Below, piece by piece: positions 1-5,755 of a stretch of 8,231 bases of DNA (position 1 is its first letter; every line of letters starts with the position of its first letter). The position numbers and the translations under genes were made by a program. The stretch is from Prolixibacteraceae bacterium (GTDB lineage Bacteria; Bacteroidota; Bacteroidia; Bacteroidales; Prolixibacteraceae): positions 1-8,231 of the forward strand of contig JAFGGF010000072.1 of assembly GCA_016930735.1 (NCBI GenBank), read 5' to 3'. A model generated the notes under the pieces. It did not search any database. It saw nothing but the letters and a program-made list of their open reading frames with translations, and was not told the origin of the DNA.

Positions 1-417
1 GAAGAAGGGTCAGAATCTTATACTGAAAGGCCACGCCCTGCTGGTATTGTTGAATATTCAAAATATGACATTATCGACTTTTCCAACTATTTGAAACGTA
101 TTATGGTCGGATTATCCTTTCAGGAAGAAAACAGAATAGTATTTATCCCGATAAAACAGGGTAAAGAATTTAGTGCACTGTATAATCCAAAATTCAATTA
201 CCTGGAGAAAACCTGGATTTCATTCGATTTTACCGGGCAGGTTTCTGTACATATTTCCCGGAAGGATTATCTCGATTACAAAGAAGACCTTGCATTTGAC
301 CACCTTTGTGAATCACTTGGACAACTTTTTATCACCTTTGCCGATTTTTATATGCGGGGTGATAAAGTAAGAATTATCGACAGGTTAAATTCTGTTAAAG
401 TTGGTTTATTCTCATAG
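1..417 (+). CDS. 3' end of an unidentified protein (partial, 138 residues visible)
   Basis: This frame is open from the first base of the window to the TAG at 415-417, so the gene starts upstream. A Met at codon 31 (position 91) is internal, because the frame stays open before it with similar composition. The visible part is soluble-looking, with no membrane segment or signal peptide. It contains a stretch that reads as beta-strands (IVFIPI, WISFDFTG, QVSVHIS) followed by a helical part (HLCESLGQLFITFADFY) and a basic tail. I do not recognise the family. Only 2 bp separate its stop from the ATG of the next gene, a putative winged-helix protein, so the two are probably translationally coupled and may act together. 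Coding status is well supported; function is unknown. Confidence 0.75.
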   Translation, partial: EEGSESYTERPRPAGIVEYSKYDIIDFSNYLKRIMVGLSFQEENRIVFIPIKQGKEFSALYNPKFNYLEKTWISFDFTGQVSVHISRKDYLDYKEDLAFDHLCESLGQLFITFADFYMRGDKVRIIDRLNSVKVGLFS

Positions 418-419
418 CT

Positions 420-1022
420 ATGAATTTTGAAGAAGCAGCCAGGTTTGGCACCTACATATCAAAAAGTTTTGCAAAAGATATATTCAGGTTGTTAATTAAC
501 TACCGCGATATTTCAGCTTCGGAAGCTGCATCGCGCCTTGGATTGCATATTCAAACAGTCCAGGAATTCCTCGAAGCTATGAGTAGCCTTGGAATACTCG
601 AAAAAAAAGAAGCATTCGAAAGGAAGCGTCCATATTTTCGCTATAAACTGAAACAAACTGAAATTAATTTTTCCCTGAATTTAAATGAAGAACTGCAAAG
701 TTCTGACAAGGATTCACTTCTCTCAGCCAAAATCAGGGAAAGGAAAAATGCCGGTGTACGGTTTTCAATGGCGCGAAACGGCCAATATTTCAGTACCGTT
801 GTAATCTGGACCGGAAAAGGCCGTGAAAGGTCGGAAAAGAAAATCAACCTGACCACTGCACAGGGGAAGTTCCTTTATAATTTACCATTTCCGGATGGTG
901 AACATTTAACACTGAAAGAAATTCGTATAAAAGCGGGTGTTGAAGCAGAAAACTCGGCAGAAGTCAAAGACCTTGTCGAGGAGTTGATCGAATACAAAGT
1001 AATTGATTTACTGAGTGATTGA
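420..1022 (+). CDS. Putative winged-helix (ArsR-like) DNA-binding protein, 200 aa
   Basis: Residues about 14-75 read as a winged helix-turn-helix. There is a helix with FRLLINYRDISA, then the turn-helix pair SEAASRLGLHIQTVQEFLEAMSSLGIL, then a basic wing rich in K and R (KKEAFERKRPYFRYKL). This resembles ArsR/MarR-type domains, in which a short loop separates two helices before a beta-hairpin wing. The middle (about 108-140) is beta-rich and basic. The C-terminal 55 residues look like a second small helical domain, possibly another winged helix (LTLKEIRIKAGV...VKDLVEELIEYKVIDLL). There is no obvious metal-binding cysteine cluster, since the protein has no Cys. The start codon lies 2 bp after the upstream stop, which favours coupling. 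It is likely a transcription regulator; target and ligand are unknown. The family assignment is inference from the pattern only. Confidence 0.72.
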   Translation: MNFEEAARFGTYISKSFAKDIFRLLINYRDISASEAASRLGLHIQTVQEFLEAMSSLGILEKKEAFERKRPYFRYKLKQTEINFSLNLNEELQSSDKDSLLSAKIRERKNAGVRFSMARNGQYFSTVVIWTGKGRERSEKKINLTTAQGKFLYNLPFPDGEHLTLKEIRIKAGVEAENSAEVKDLVEELIEYKVIDLLSD

Positions 1023-1024
1023 AT

Positions 1025-1049
1025 TTCCTGCTGATAAGGATTGCAGGAA
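1025..1049 (+). terminator. Hairpin just after the winged-helix gene, possible weak terminator
   Basis: A perfect 7-bp stem, TTCCTGC (1025-1031) and GCAGGAA (1043-1049), with an 11-nt loop starts three bases after the TGA of the preceding gene. The position suits a transcript 3' end. The following bases (tgcgttcgttt) do not form a convincing U-tract, so intrinsic termination is uncertain. It may only protect the 3' end or be fortuitous. Confidence 0.3.
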
Positions 1050-1080
1050 TGCGTTCGTTTAAGATAAAGGTTCATGGAAA

Positions 1081-1109
1081 TTGAAAACTTAAACTGAACT
1101 GTAGTTTTT
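1081..1109 (+). promoter_or_regulatory. Candidate Bacteroidota-type promoter for the ECF sigma operon
   Basis: TTG at 1081-1083 is followed after 18 bp by TAGTTTTT at 1102-1109, which matches seven of eight positions of the Bacteroidota -7 consensus TAnnTTTG. This would place the start of transcription near 1115-1118, about 30 bp before the ATG at 1147. The match lacks the final G, and the sequence is AT-rich, so chance is possible. ECF genes in this phylum may also use their own sigma factor, for which I cannot define a site here. Confidence 0.33.
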
Positions 1110-1136
1110 TAAAACGTTTTGCGACCTACGGTTCAG
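1094..1136. repeat. 43-bp dyad centred on the AAAACGTTTT palindrome, in front of the sigma factor gene
   Basis: CTGAACTGTAG (1094-1104) pairs with CTACGGTTCAG (1126-1136) at 10 of 11 positions, and the exception is a G-T pair that would be a wobble in RNA. The perfect palindrome AAAACGTTTT (1111-1120) sits at the centre of the same dyad, within half a base of its axis. The dyad ends 10 bp before the ATG of the sigma gene and overlaps the candidate -7 element. It could be an operator for a dimeric regulator or a leader RNA hairpin. No U-tract follows on the + strand, so it is not a standard terminator. Confidence 0.6.
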
Positions 1137-1146
1137 AAAAACTATA

Positions 1147-1644
1147 ATGAAACCACAAAAGCAAAATAAAAAAGAGTTCAGTGAACTGATTAAAGTTAAC
1201 CAGCGGATCATACACAAAATAACTTATATCTATGCAAACGGTCCTGTCGACAGGGAGGACCTATTTCAGGAAATCTGCCTGCAACTTTGGAAATCATACC
1301 CGAATTTCAGGGAAGAATCGCTATTCAGCACCTGGATGTACCGGGTCGCATTAAATACAGCAATCAGTACCATCCGAAAAAAGAAAAACAATTTTGAAGT
1401 TGAATCTCTTAAAAATCAGGAGCAGATTCCTGATGAGCCTTTTGAAGAAAAAGAAAACGTTGCCAGATTATATAAAGCAATTTCAAAACTTAATAATATA
1501 GATAAAGCAATCATTTTACTCTGGCTGGAAGAAAAAAATTACGATGAAATCGCATCTGTTATGGGGACAACCAAATCAAATGTCAGCGTAAAACTTGTGC
1601 GGATTAAAAGAAAACTGGAAGAAATTATTTTTAAACAAAACTGA
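1147..1644 (+). CDS. ECF-family RNA polymerase sigma-70 factor, 165 aa
   Basis: This is an extracytoplasmic-function sigma factor that would direct RNA polymerase to a small regulon. Region 2 covers about residues 10-80 and contains the helix DREDLFQEICLQLW (35-48), then FSTWMYRVALNTAISTIRKKK (60-80), the conserved core-binding and -10-recognising part. A variable acidic linker (about 81-104) follows. Region 4 (about 105-160) has the helix-turn-helix YDEIASVMGTTKSNVSVKLVR (132-152), which reads the -35 element. Regions 1 and 3 are absent and the length is normal for the family. The start at 1147 gives the usual short N-terminal lead before EFSELIKVNQ, typical of Bacteroidota members. The next gene follows after 9 bp and encodes a membrane protein, the usual place for a regulator of the sigma factor. 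The signal it responds to cannot be read from the sequence. Confidence 0.95.
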   Translation: MKPQKQNKKEFSELIKVNQRIIHKITYIYANGPVDREDLFQEICLQLWKSYPNFREESLFSTWMYRVALNTAISTIRKKKNNFEVESLKNQEQIPDEPFEEKENVARLYKAISKLNNIDKAIILLWLEEKNYDEIASVMGTTKSNVSVKLVRIKRKLEEIIFKQN

Positions 1645-1653
1645 ACAGAAGCC

Positions 1654-2394
1654 ATGAACGATAAAAATATAAAAGACATGTGGAACAAAGCAGGAAAAGC
1701 AATGAGCTCTTCTGAATATGGAAGGGAAACCATTGAACGTTTTATTTCAAAACGTTCGAATTCAACAACACAAAAAGTAAAAAATCTGATTTACCTCGAC
1801 ATCGCCGTAAAATTTATGATCCTGATAATCCTGGGAATTGATATTTTTCTCTTTTGGGGAACATTGAATGTCATTGTTGTATGTGCAACAGCAGTTATTT
1901 TGATGATACCTCTACTCCTTTTTCAATTTAAAATGCTGAACCGTTTTTCTAAAATCGCGGATTATGGCCAATCTGCAAAAGAAAAGCTGACATCGATGCT
2001 TACATATTTACGCAGTGGCTTTTTCAGTACGTTGCTTGCCATTTCTTCAACCTACCCGTTTATGTTTATTGCAGGGATGCTGGTTTATTATTATTCTGCC
2101 TATGGATATGTAAAGCCAATGGACGGGCAGGATATAATTGTATTTTCTGTTTTCCTCATTTTCGGGCTTGGATTTAATTTATATATAAACCGGAAACAAA
2201 TTATTTATCAGGTCAAACATCTTGAGACCTGCCTTTCCGACCTGAATGACAGCTCGCTTGAAATGGTGTCCGATAATCTGGAAAAACAACGAAAACAGGA
2301 TATTACAAATAAAATTCTGCTTTCACTGGTGCTTATTTTCGGATTTGTATTACTGCTCGTAATATTTAAAAATATTGGATTTCTCATACATTAA
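1654..2394 (+). CDS. Five-segment inner-membrane protein downstream of the ECF sigma factor, 246 aa; possible anti-sigma factor
   Basis: Predicted layout: a charged, probably cytoplasmic N-terminus of about 44 residues (DKNIKDMWNKAGKAM...), then hydrophobic segments at about 45-68, 70-92, 123-147, 160-178 and 220-243, with a charged amphipathic stretch at 180-219 between the last two. The 9-bp distance from the sigma stop implies co-transcription. By position it is a candidate anti-sigma factor or sensor, with the N-terminal segment free to contact the sigma factor. However, I see no zinc anti-sigma motif (HxxxCxxC) and no FecR-like part, and the multi-pass form differs from the usual single-pass anti-sigma factors. 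Proteins of this general form are common after ECF genes in Bacteroidota. The role in sigma control is inference; the membrane topology is well supported. Confidence 0.85.
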   Translation: MNDKNIKDMWNKAGKAMSSSEYGRETIERFISKRSNSTTQKVKNLIYLDIAVKFMILIILGIDIFLFWGTLNVIVVCATAVILMIPLLLFQFKMLNRFSKIADYGQSAKEKLTSMLTYLRSGFFSTLLAISSTYPFMFIAGMLVYYYSAYGYVKPMDGQDIIVFSVFLIFGLGFNLYINRKQIIYQVKHLETCLSDLNDSSLEMVSDNLEKQRKQDITNKILLSLVLIFGFVLLLVIFKNIGFLIH

Positions 2395-2425
2395 AAAGAA
2401 CATTTAAACTTAAAAAATCAAAGCC

Positions 2426-2487
2426 ATGAAACGAATCCGTCAGTTGACGGATGAGTTCCGTCGAATACCATGAAAACAAAAAAATAA
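2426..2487 (+). other. Two overlapping tiny reading frames upstream of the lipoprotein gene
   Basis: ATG at 2426 opens a 15-codon frame ending in TGA at 2471-2473. Its stop overlaps a second ATG (2470) in an ATGA junction, which opens a 5-codon frame ending at 2487, five bases before the ATG of the lipoprotein gene. The start context ATGAAAACA occurs at both 2470 and 2492. The arrangement could be a leader-peptide cascade, or simply chance. Neither frame has a recognisable ribosome-binding site. Confidence 0.2.
2435..2462 (+). repeat. Two mutually exclusive hairpins in the leader of the transglutaminase lipoprotein gene
   Basis: ATCCGTCA (2435-2442) and TGACGGAT (2445-2452) form a perfect 8-bp inverted repeat with a 2-nt spacer. 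The right arm also pairs with a third copy: GACGGA (2446-2451) with TCCGTC (2457-2462), 6 bp with a 5-nt loop. Only one hairpin can form at a time. The block lies in the 97-bp gap between the membrane protein and lipoprotein genes. It may be a leader RNA switch, an operator, or a copy of a dispersed palindromic repeat. The pairing is seen directly; the role is unknown. Confidence 0.55.
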
Positions 2488-2491
2488 TGAG

Positions 2492-4522
2492 ATGAAAACA
2501 ATTTACACACTTTCCTTTGCTTTATCTGTGACCATAATGAATTGGTTAACAGCAGGGTGCCAGTCGATAAATGACATCCCAATATCCTGGAATTACGCAG
2601 TTGAAATAACAGGCGTACAATGCGGATATACGGAATCAGAAATTACAACCATTGAAAAAGATGGGGCAAATCTGTTAAAAATGAAAGATACCGTAGTAGT
2701 TAAACTTTCAGTTCTTGGCGGTGGTGTAGATATGAAAGTTTCAAACAACTCCTTAATAGATCCGCTTACCATGAATCCGGTTTATATAGAACACAGTGTT
2801 TTTACCACAGCAGAAATGTATGCCCGATCTGAATTTGAAGATCACACAGCTCGTTTTACCAATAAAAGGAATGGTGAAATGAAAACCATTAACCTTGAAC
2901 CGGATGTGATAATAGAAAACACGGTTACCTATCCGCATTTGATGAAAGATTTTATTCTTGGAACTGAAACAAAAAAGTCTTATCTGGTTTTCGATGACAT
3001 GCAGGGGATAGTCGCTACAAAAACCTACAAAAAAATAAGAGAGGAAGAGATTGAACTTGCAGGAAAAAATTTTTACACAACGGTTCTGGAAGAGCTCAAT
3101 GAAACCAATGGGATTACCAGTATTATCTGGTTAAACAATGAGAATAGCTTTCCTTTAAAATTTGATATTGCAGGAAACAGGCAGATTTACCTGGCTGATA
3201 AATCAGTGAAAAAGAAAATCCAGACTGTAAACCTGGAAAGTATGCTTTTTGCAAAAGTTGATAAAGTCATACCTAATGTCCCCGATATTTCTTATATGAA
3301 AGTTAAAACCTCAATTACATCGGGCGGTGAATGGATTACTCCCGAAAGCCTGAATTTCCCGGGGCAGAAATTCGAAGGGACTGTTGCAAACAATTTTATT
3401 GAAGGAATCTTCGAAATTGAACCATTAAGATACAGAGGTGAAAATGCCCCTTTATTCCCGCCTGGATTTAATGAAGTAGGTTTAAAAAAATATCTTGAAC
3501 CTGAAAGTTTAATTGAATCAGACCACCCGGTTGTTATTAGTGAAGCAAAAAAAATAACGGAAGGTTCAAAAGATTCGTGGGAAGCAGCAGTCCGGTTAAG
3601 TAAATGGGTGGCTGAAAATATTCAAGGTGCTGTCCCTGGTGGCACCTCGGCAATTAATACTTATAATACCCGGGAAGGAGAATGCGGTTCACATTCGCGT
3701 TTGCTGGCAGCATTTTGCAGGGCAGTCGGAATTCCTGCAAGGCTGTCGATAGGTTGTATGTACTCACCTTATCTGGGTGGCAGTTTTGGGCAACATGCCT
3801 GGACTGAAGTTCATATGGGAGATGCCGGATGGGTGGCTGTTGATGCTACAGCATTTGAATACGACTTTGTAGATGCCGGGCATATAAGGCTGGGTGAAAA
3901 AACTTCTTTTAACCCCAAAGAAATGAAGATTCTTGATTACAGGATTGGAAATACAGAAAACCTGTCAACTGATATTCCAGAGCAATTTCAGGACTATTTA
4001 GGAAAATATCTTTTTGAAGAAAGAAATAGTATGTTCGAGATTCTATTTCAGGATGGCAGCCTGGCTGTTGATATTCCCGGGCAAACTGTACTGGTTTTAA
4101 ACGATCCGGATGAAAATGGCATACTTTATCCCAAGATGACCCGACAAATTAACCTGTCATTCAAAAAAGACATCTATGGGAATGTTAAAAAGCTGAAATT
4201 GCAACAGTTGATTCCCCTCCAAAAAAAATCAGTGCAGAATCCAGTGAATGATACTATACCTGAAATATTACTGCCGATGCTTGGCATTTATGAATTAAAA
4301 CAAGCTCAGATCGAGTTTACATTATCATATATAGATGGATGGCTGACTTTTGATGACCGGTTATCAAAAGAACTTATTAAAATGGTAGGCCCTGATGAAA
4401 ATGGCAGATGGAAAGGTGAATCAGGCCAGAATGAAATAGAATTTGAAAAAAACTCAGAAGGAGAGGTCTCGGGTTTGATTCTTTATAAAAATGTATTTAT
4501 GCCAAAACAAGCTGATTTATAA
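2492..4522 (+). CDS. Transglutaminase-fold lipoprotein with C-terminal beta domains, 676 aa
   Basis: The N-terminus is a lipoprotein signal: a hydrophobic run then LTAGC, with the lipidated Cys at residue 23, so the mature protein is probably anchored in an outer or inner membrane facing the periplasm or surface. Residues about 30-260 are beta-rich and unassigned. The transglutaminase-like domain lies at about 350-460 with a full Cys-His-Asp triad: C398 in REGECGSHSRLLAAFCRAVGIPAR, H435 in GQHAWTEV, D451 in WVAVDAT. Such proteins may be proteases, amidases or cross-linkers; the substrate cannot be told from sequence. After it come two stretches, about 497-575 and 590-676, each starting with a pattern like YLGKY or MLGIY and resembling the small beta-barrel (DUF3471-like) modules found behind hydrolases. 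It lies 97 bp after the membrane protein gene and 11 bp before the next small gene. Start and triad are secure; the physiological role is not. Confidence 0.88.
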   Translation: MKTIYTLSFALSVTIMNWLTAGCQSINDIPISWNYAVEITGVQCGYTESEITTIEKDGANLLKMKDTVVVKLSVLGGGVDMKVSNNSLIDPLTMNPVYIEHSVFTTAEMYARSEFEDHTARFTNKRNGEMKTINLEPDVIIENTVTYPHLMKDFILGTETKKSYLVFDDMQGIVATKTYKKIREEEIELAGKNFYTTVLEELNETNGITSIIWLNNENSFPLKFDIAGNRQIYLADKSVKKKIQTVNLESMLFAKVDKVIPNVPDISYMKVKTSITSGGEWITPESLNFPGQKFEGTVANNFIEGIFEIEPLRYRGENAPLFPPGFNEVGLKKYLEPESLIESDHPVVISEAKKITEGSKDSWEAAVRLSKWVAENIQGAVPGGTSAINTYNTREGECGSHSRLLAAFCRAVGIPARLSIGCMYSPYLGGSFGQHAWTEVHMGDAGWVAVDATAFEYDFVDAGHIRLGEKTSFNPKEMKILDYRIGNTENLSTDIPEQFQDYLGKYLFEERNSMFEILFQDGSLAVDIPGQTVLVLNDPDENGILYPKMTRQINLSFKKDIYGNVKKLKLQQLIPLQKKSVQNPVNDTIPEILLPMLGIYELKQAQIEFTLSYIDGWLTFDDRLSKELIKMVGPDENGRWKGESGQNEIEFEKNSEGEVSGLILYKNVFMPKQADL

Positions 4523-4533
4523 AATCAATAATT

Positions 4534-4719
4534 ATGAAGTATAAGGTGCATCGGTTCGATATCAACATGGAAGAAGATCAATTCAGGCTGGAAAAATTCC
4601 TGAATGGTTTAAAAGGTGAAATAGCATCAATAATACCCAATGTTAAACCAACATTTATGGGGATGGGAGCAACGGCCAAGGTCAATTTTCTTTATGTTAT
4701 CGAAAAAATTCAATTATAA
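4534..4719 (+). CDS. Small conserved-looking protein of 61 aa, function unknown (DUF4177-like pattern)
   Basis: A short ORF starts 11 bp after the lipoprotein gene on the same strand, so it is probably co-transcribed. The sequence begins MKYKVHRFDINMEEDQ, followed by an amphipathic helix (FRLEKFLNGLKGEIASIIPN) and a C-terminal strand (VNFLYVIEKI). The strand-helix-strand order, with a hydrophobic tail ending in a basic residue, resembles the tiny DUF4177 family. It is acidic-basic mixed, without cysteines, signal peptide or membrane segment. I cannot name a function. The patterned hydrophobicity and the close spacing argue that it is a real gene rather than a chance frame. Confidence 0.62.
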   Translation: MKYKVHRFDINMEEDQFRLEKFLNGLKGEIASIIPNVKPTFMGMGATAKVNFLYVIEKIQL

Positions 4720-4728
4720 AAAGGCGAA

Positions 4729-4833
4729 CAGGATGGCATCGCTCTCAGCGATGCTATCCGTATACCTGAAAAGAACTTTTGAAAAACTACGGATAGCATC
4801 CTACCTCCTTCGTCGGCAAAGGATGCCATCCTG
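4729..4833. repeat. REP/BIME-like compound inverted repeat between convergent genes
   Basis: Four arms pair in two ways. Hairpin 1 is GGATGGCATCGCT (4731-4743) with AGCGATGCTATCC (4747-4759), with one G-T pair and a 3-nt loop. Hairpin 2 is GGATAGCATCCT (4791-4802) with AGGATGCCATCC (4820-4831), with one mismatch and a 17-nt loop. In the second pairing, the outer arms CAGGATGGCATC (4729-4740) and GATGCCATCCTG (4822-4833) are perfect complements. So are the inner arms GATGCTATCCGTA (4750-4762) and TACGGATAGCATC (4788-4800). The whole is therefore two inverted copies of one imperfect hairpin, as in bacterial interspersed mosaic or REPIN elements. The 25-bp centre holds a further small palindrome (AAAAG/CTTTT, 4769-4780). 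No transposase is present. Its location between convergent gene ends is typical for such elements. Confidence 0.8.
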
Positions 4834-4862
4834 AAAACAAAAAAGCCGGCTTTTGCCGGCTT
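4834..4862 (-). terminator. Intrinsic terminator of the sucCD operon
   Basis: AAGCCGGC (4843-4850) and GCCGGCTT (4855-4862) form a perfect 8-bp GC-rich stem with a 4-nt loop. Read on the - strand, the stem is followed by a run of T interrupted by one G (4834-4842), the pattern of a Rho-independent terminator. It begins 8 bp after the sucD stop codon. In the + direction the downstream run (cagttatttt) is weaker, so any bidirectional use would be minor. Its T-run abuts the outer arm of the adjacent compound repeat. Confidence 0.9.
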
Positions 4863-4870
4863 CAGTTATT

Positions 4871-5743
4871 TTACATTCCTAATTTTCCTTTTACTAATCC
4901 TGGTATTTCCGAAGGTTCTTTTGCTACCGGAACGCCGGCTTCGTTAAATGCTTTGATTTTTTCGGCAGCAGTACCTGAGCCACTTGAAATAATAGCACCG
5001 GCATGGCCCATTCGTTTTCCGGGAGGAGCTGATTGCCCTGCAATAAATGCCACAACCGGTTTGGTCATCTTTTCTTTAATAAATCGTGCGGCCTGTTCTT
5101 CTGCGTCGCCGCCAATTTCACCAATAAGGACAACTGCTTTTGTTTCCGGGTCGTTTTCATACATTTCAAGCAAATCGATAAAATACAATCCTGAAACAGA
5201 ATCGCCACCAATTCCAACACAAGTTGTTTGCCCCAGGCCGCTTTCGGTAAGCATATTTACTACTTCGTAGGTTAAAGTACCTGAACGTGAAATCAGTCCA
5301 ACATTCCCTTTTTTGAAAATCATACCCGGAAGGATTCCGATCAGGCATTCGTCAACTGTTATCAACCCCGGGCAATTGGCACCGATTAATTTGGTATTAT
5401 TTTGTTTTAATACAGGTGTTACTTTTATCATATCCTGAACCGGGACGCCTTCGGTGATACAAACAACCAGGCCAACGCCGGCAAAGCTTGCTTCAAGGAT
5501 GGCATCGCCTGCAAAAGGTGCAGGGACAAAAATTACCGATGCATTGGCTCCTGTAGCCTTTACTGCATCTTCAACAGTATTAAAAACCGGGACTCCTTCT
5601 ACTTCCATCCCTCCTTTTCCGGGTGAAATACCTCCAACAATATTTGTCCCGTAAGCTTTCATTTTGCTTGCGTGAAAAGCGCCATCGCGCCCGGTAATTC
5701 CCTGAACAATTACTTTTGTGTCTTTATTTATTAGAATACTCAT
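4871..5743 (-). CDS. sucD: Succinate-CoA ligase (ADP/GDP-forming), alpha subunit, 290 aa
   Basis: This is the alpha subunit of succinyl-CoA synthetase, which interconverts succinyl-CoA and succinate while making a nucleoside triphosphate in the TCA cycle, in the cytoplasm. The N-terminal Rossmann CoA-binding domain is visible (VIVQGITGRDGAFH at residues 11-24, then VGGISPGKGG). The ligase domain carries the phosphorylated histidine at H247 in GKRMGHAGAIISSGSGTAAEK. The length matches the family (about 290). It follows sucC by 12 bp, and a G-rich stretch (GGGGA) just before the ATG is one of the few Shine-Dalgarno-like sites in the window. The alpha and beta subunits form the active enzyme together. 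Nucleotide specificity is set by the beta subunit. No anomalies are seen. Confidence 0.97.
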   Translation of the reverse strand: MSILINKDTKVIVQGITGRDGAFHASKMKAYGTNIVGGISPGKGGMEVEGVPVFNTVEDAVKATGANASVIFVPAPFAGDAILEASFAGVGLVVCITEGVPVQDMIKVTPVLKQNNTKLIGANCPGLITVDECLIGILPGMIFKKGNVGLISRSGTLTYEVVNMLTESGLGQTTCVGIGGDSVSGLYFIDLLEMYENDPETKAVVLIGEIGGDAEEQAARFIKEKMTKPVVAFIAGQSAPPGKRMGHAGAIISSGSGTAAEKIKAFNEAGVPVAKEPSEIPGLVKGKLGM

Positions 5744-5755
5744 TTTCCCCAGATT

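Noticed and set aside
601..608. Run of eight A in the winged-helix gene as a possible slippage or programmed frameshift site
   Set aside because: The reading frame continues intact on both sides with sensible protein sequence, and no alternative frame product is evident.
1116..1146. TTTTGCGACCT plus ACTATA as an ECF-type -35/-10 promoter
   Set aside because: It would place the transcription start inside the first codons of the sigma gene, whose start position is supported by comparison with the family.
4729..4833. CRISPR array or transposon with terminal inverted repeats
   Set aside because: There are no regularly spaced direct repeats with spacers, no coding sequence inside, and no target-site duplication of convincing length; a REP/BIME-type element explains all arms.
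4640..4834. A 64-codon + strand frame that overlaps the small gene and runs through the compound repeat
   Set aside because: About half of it is repeat sequence, and its other half reads the 61-aa gene in the wrong frame.
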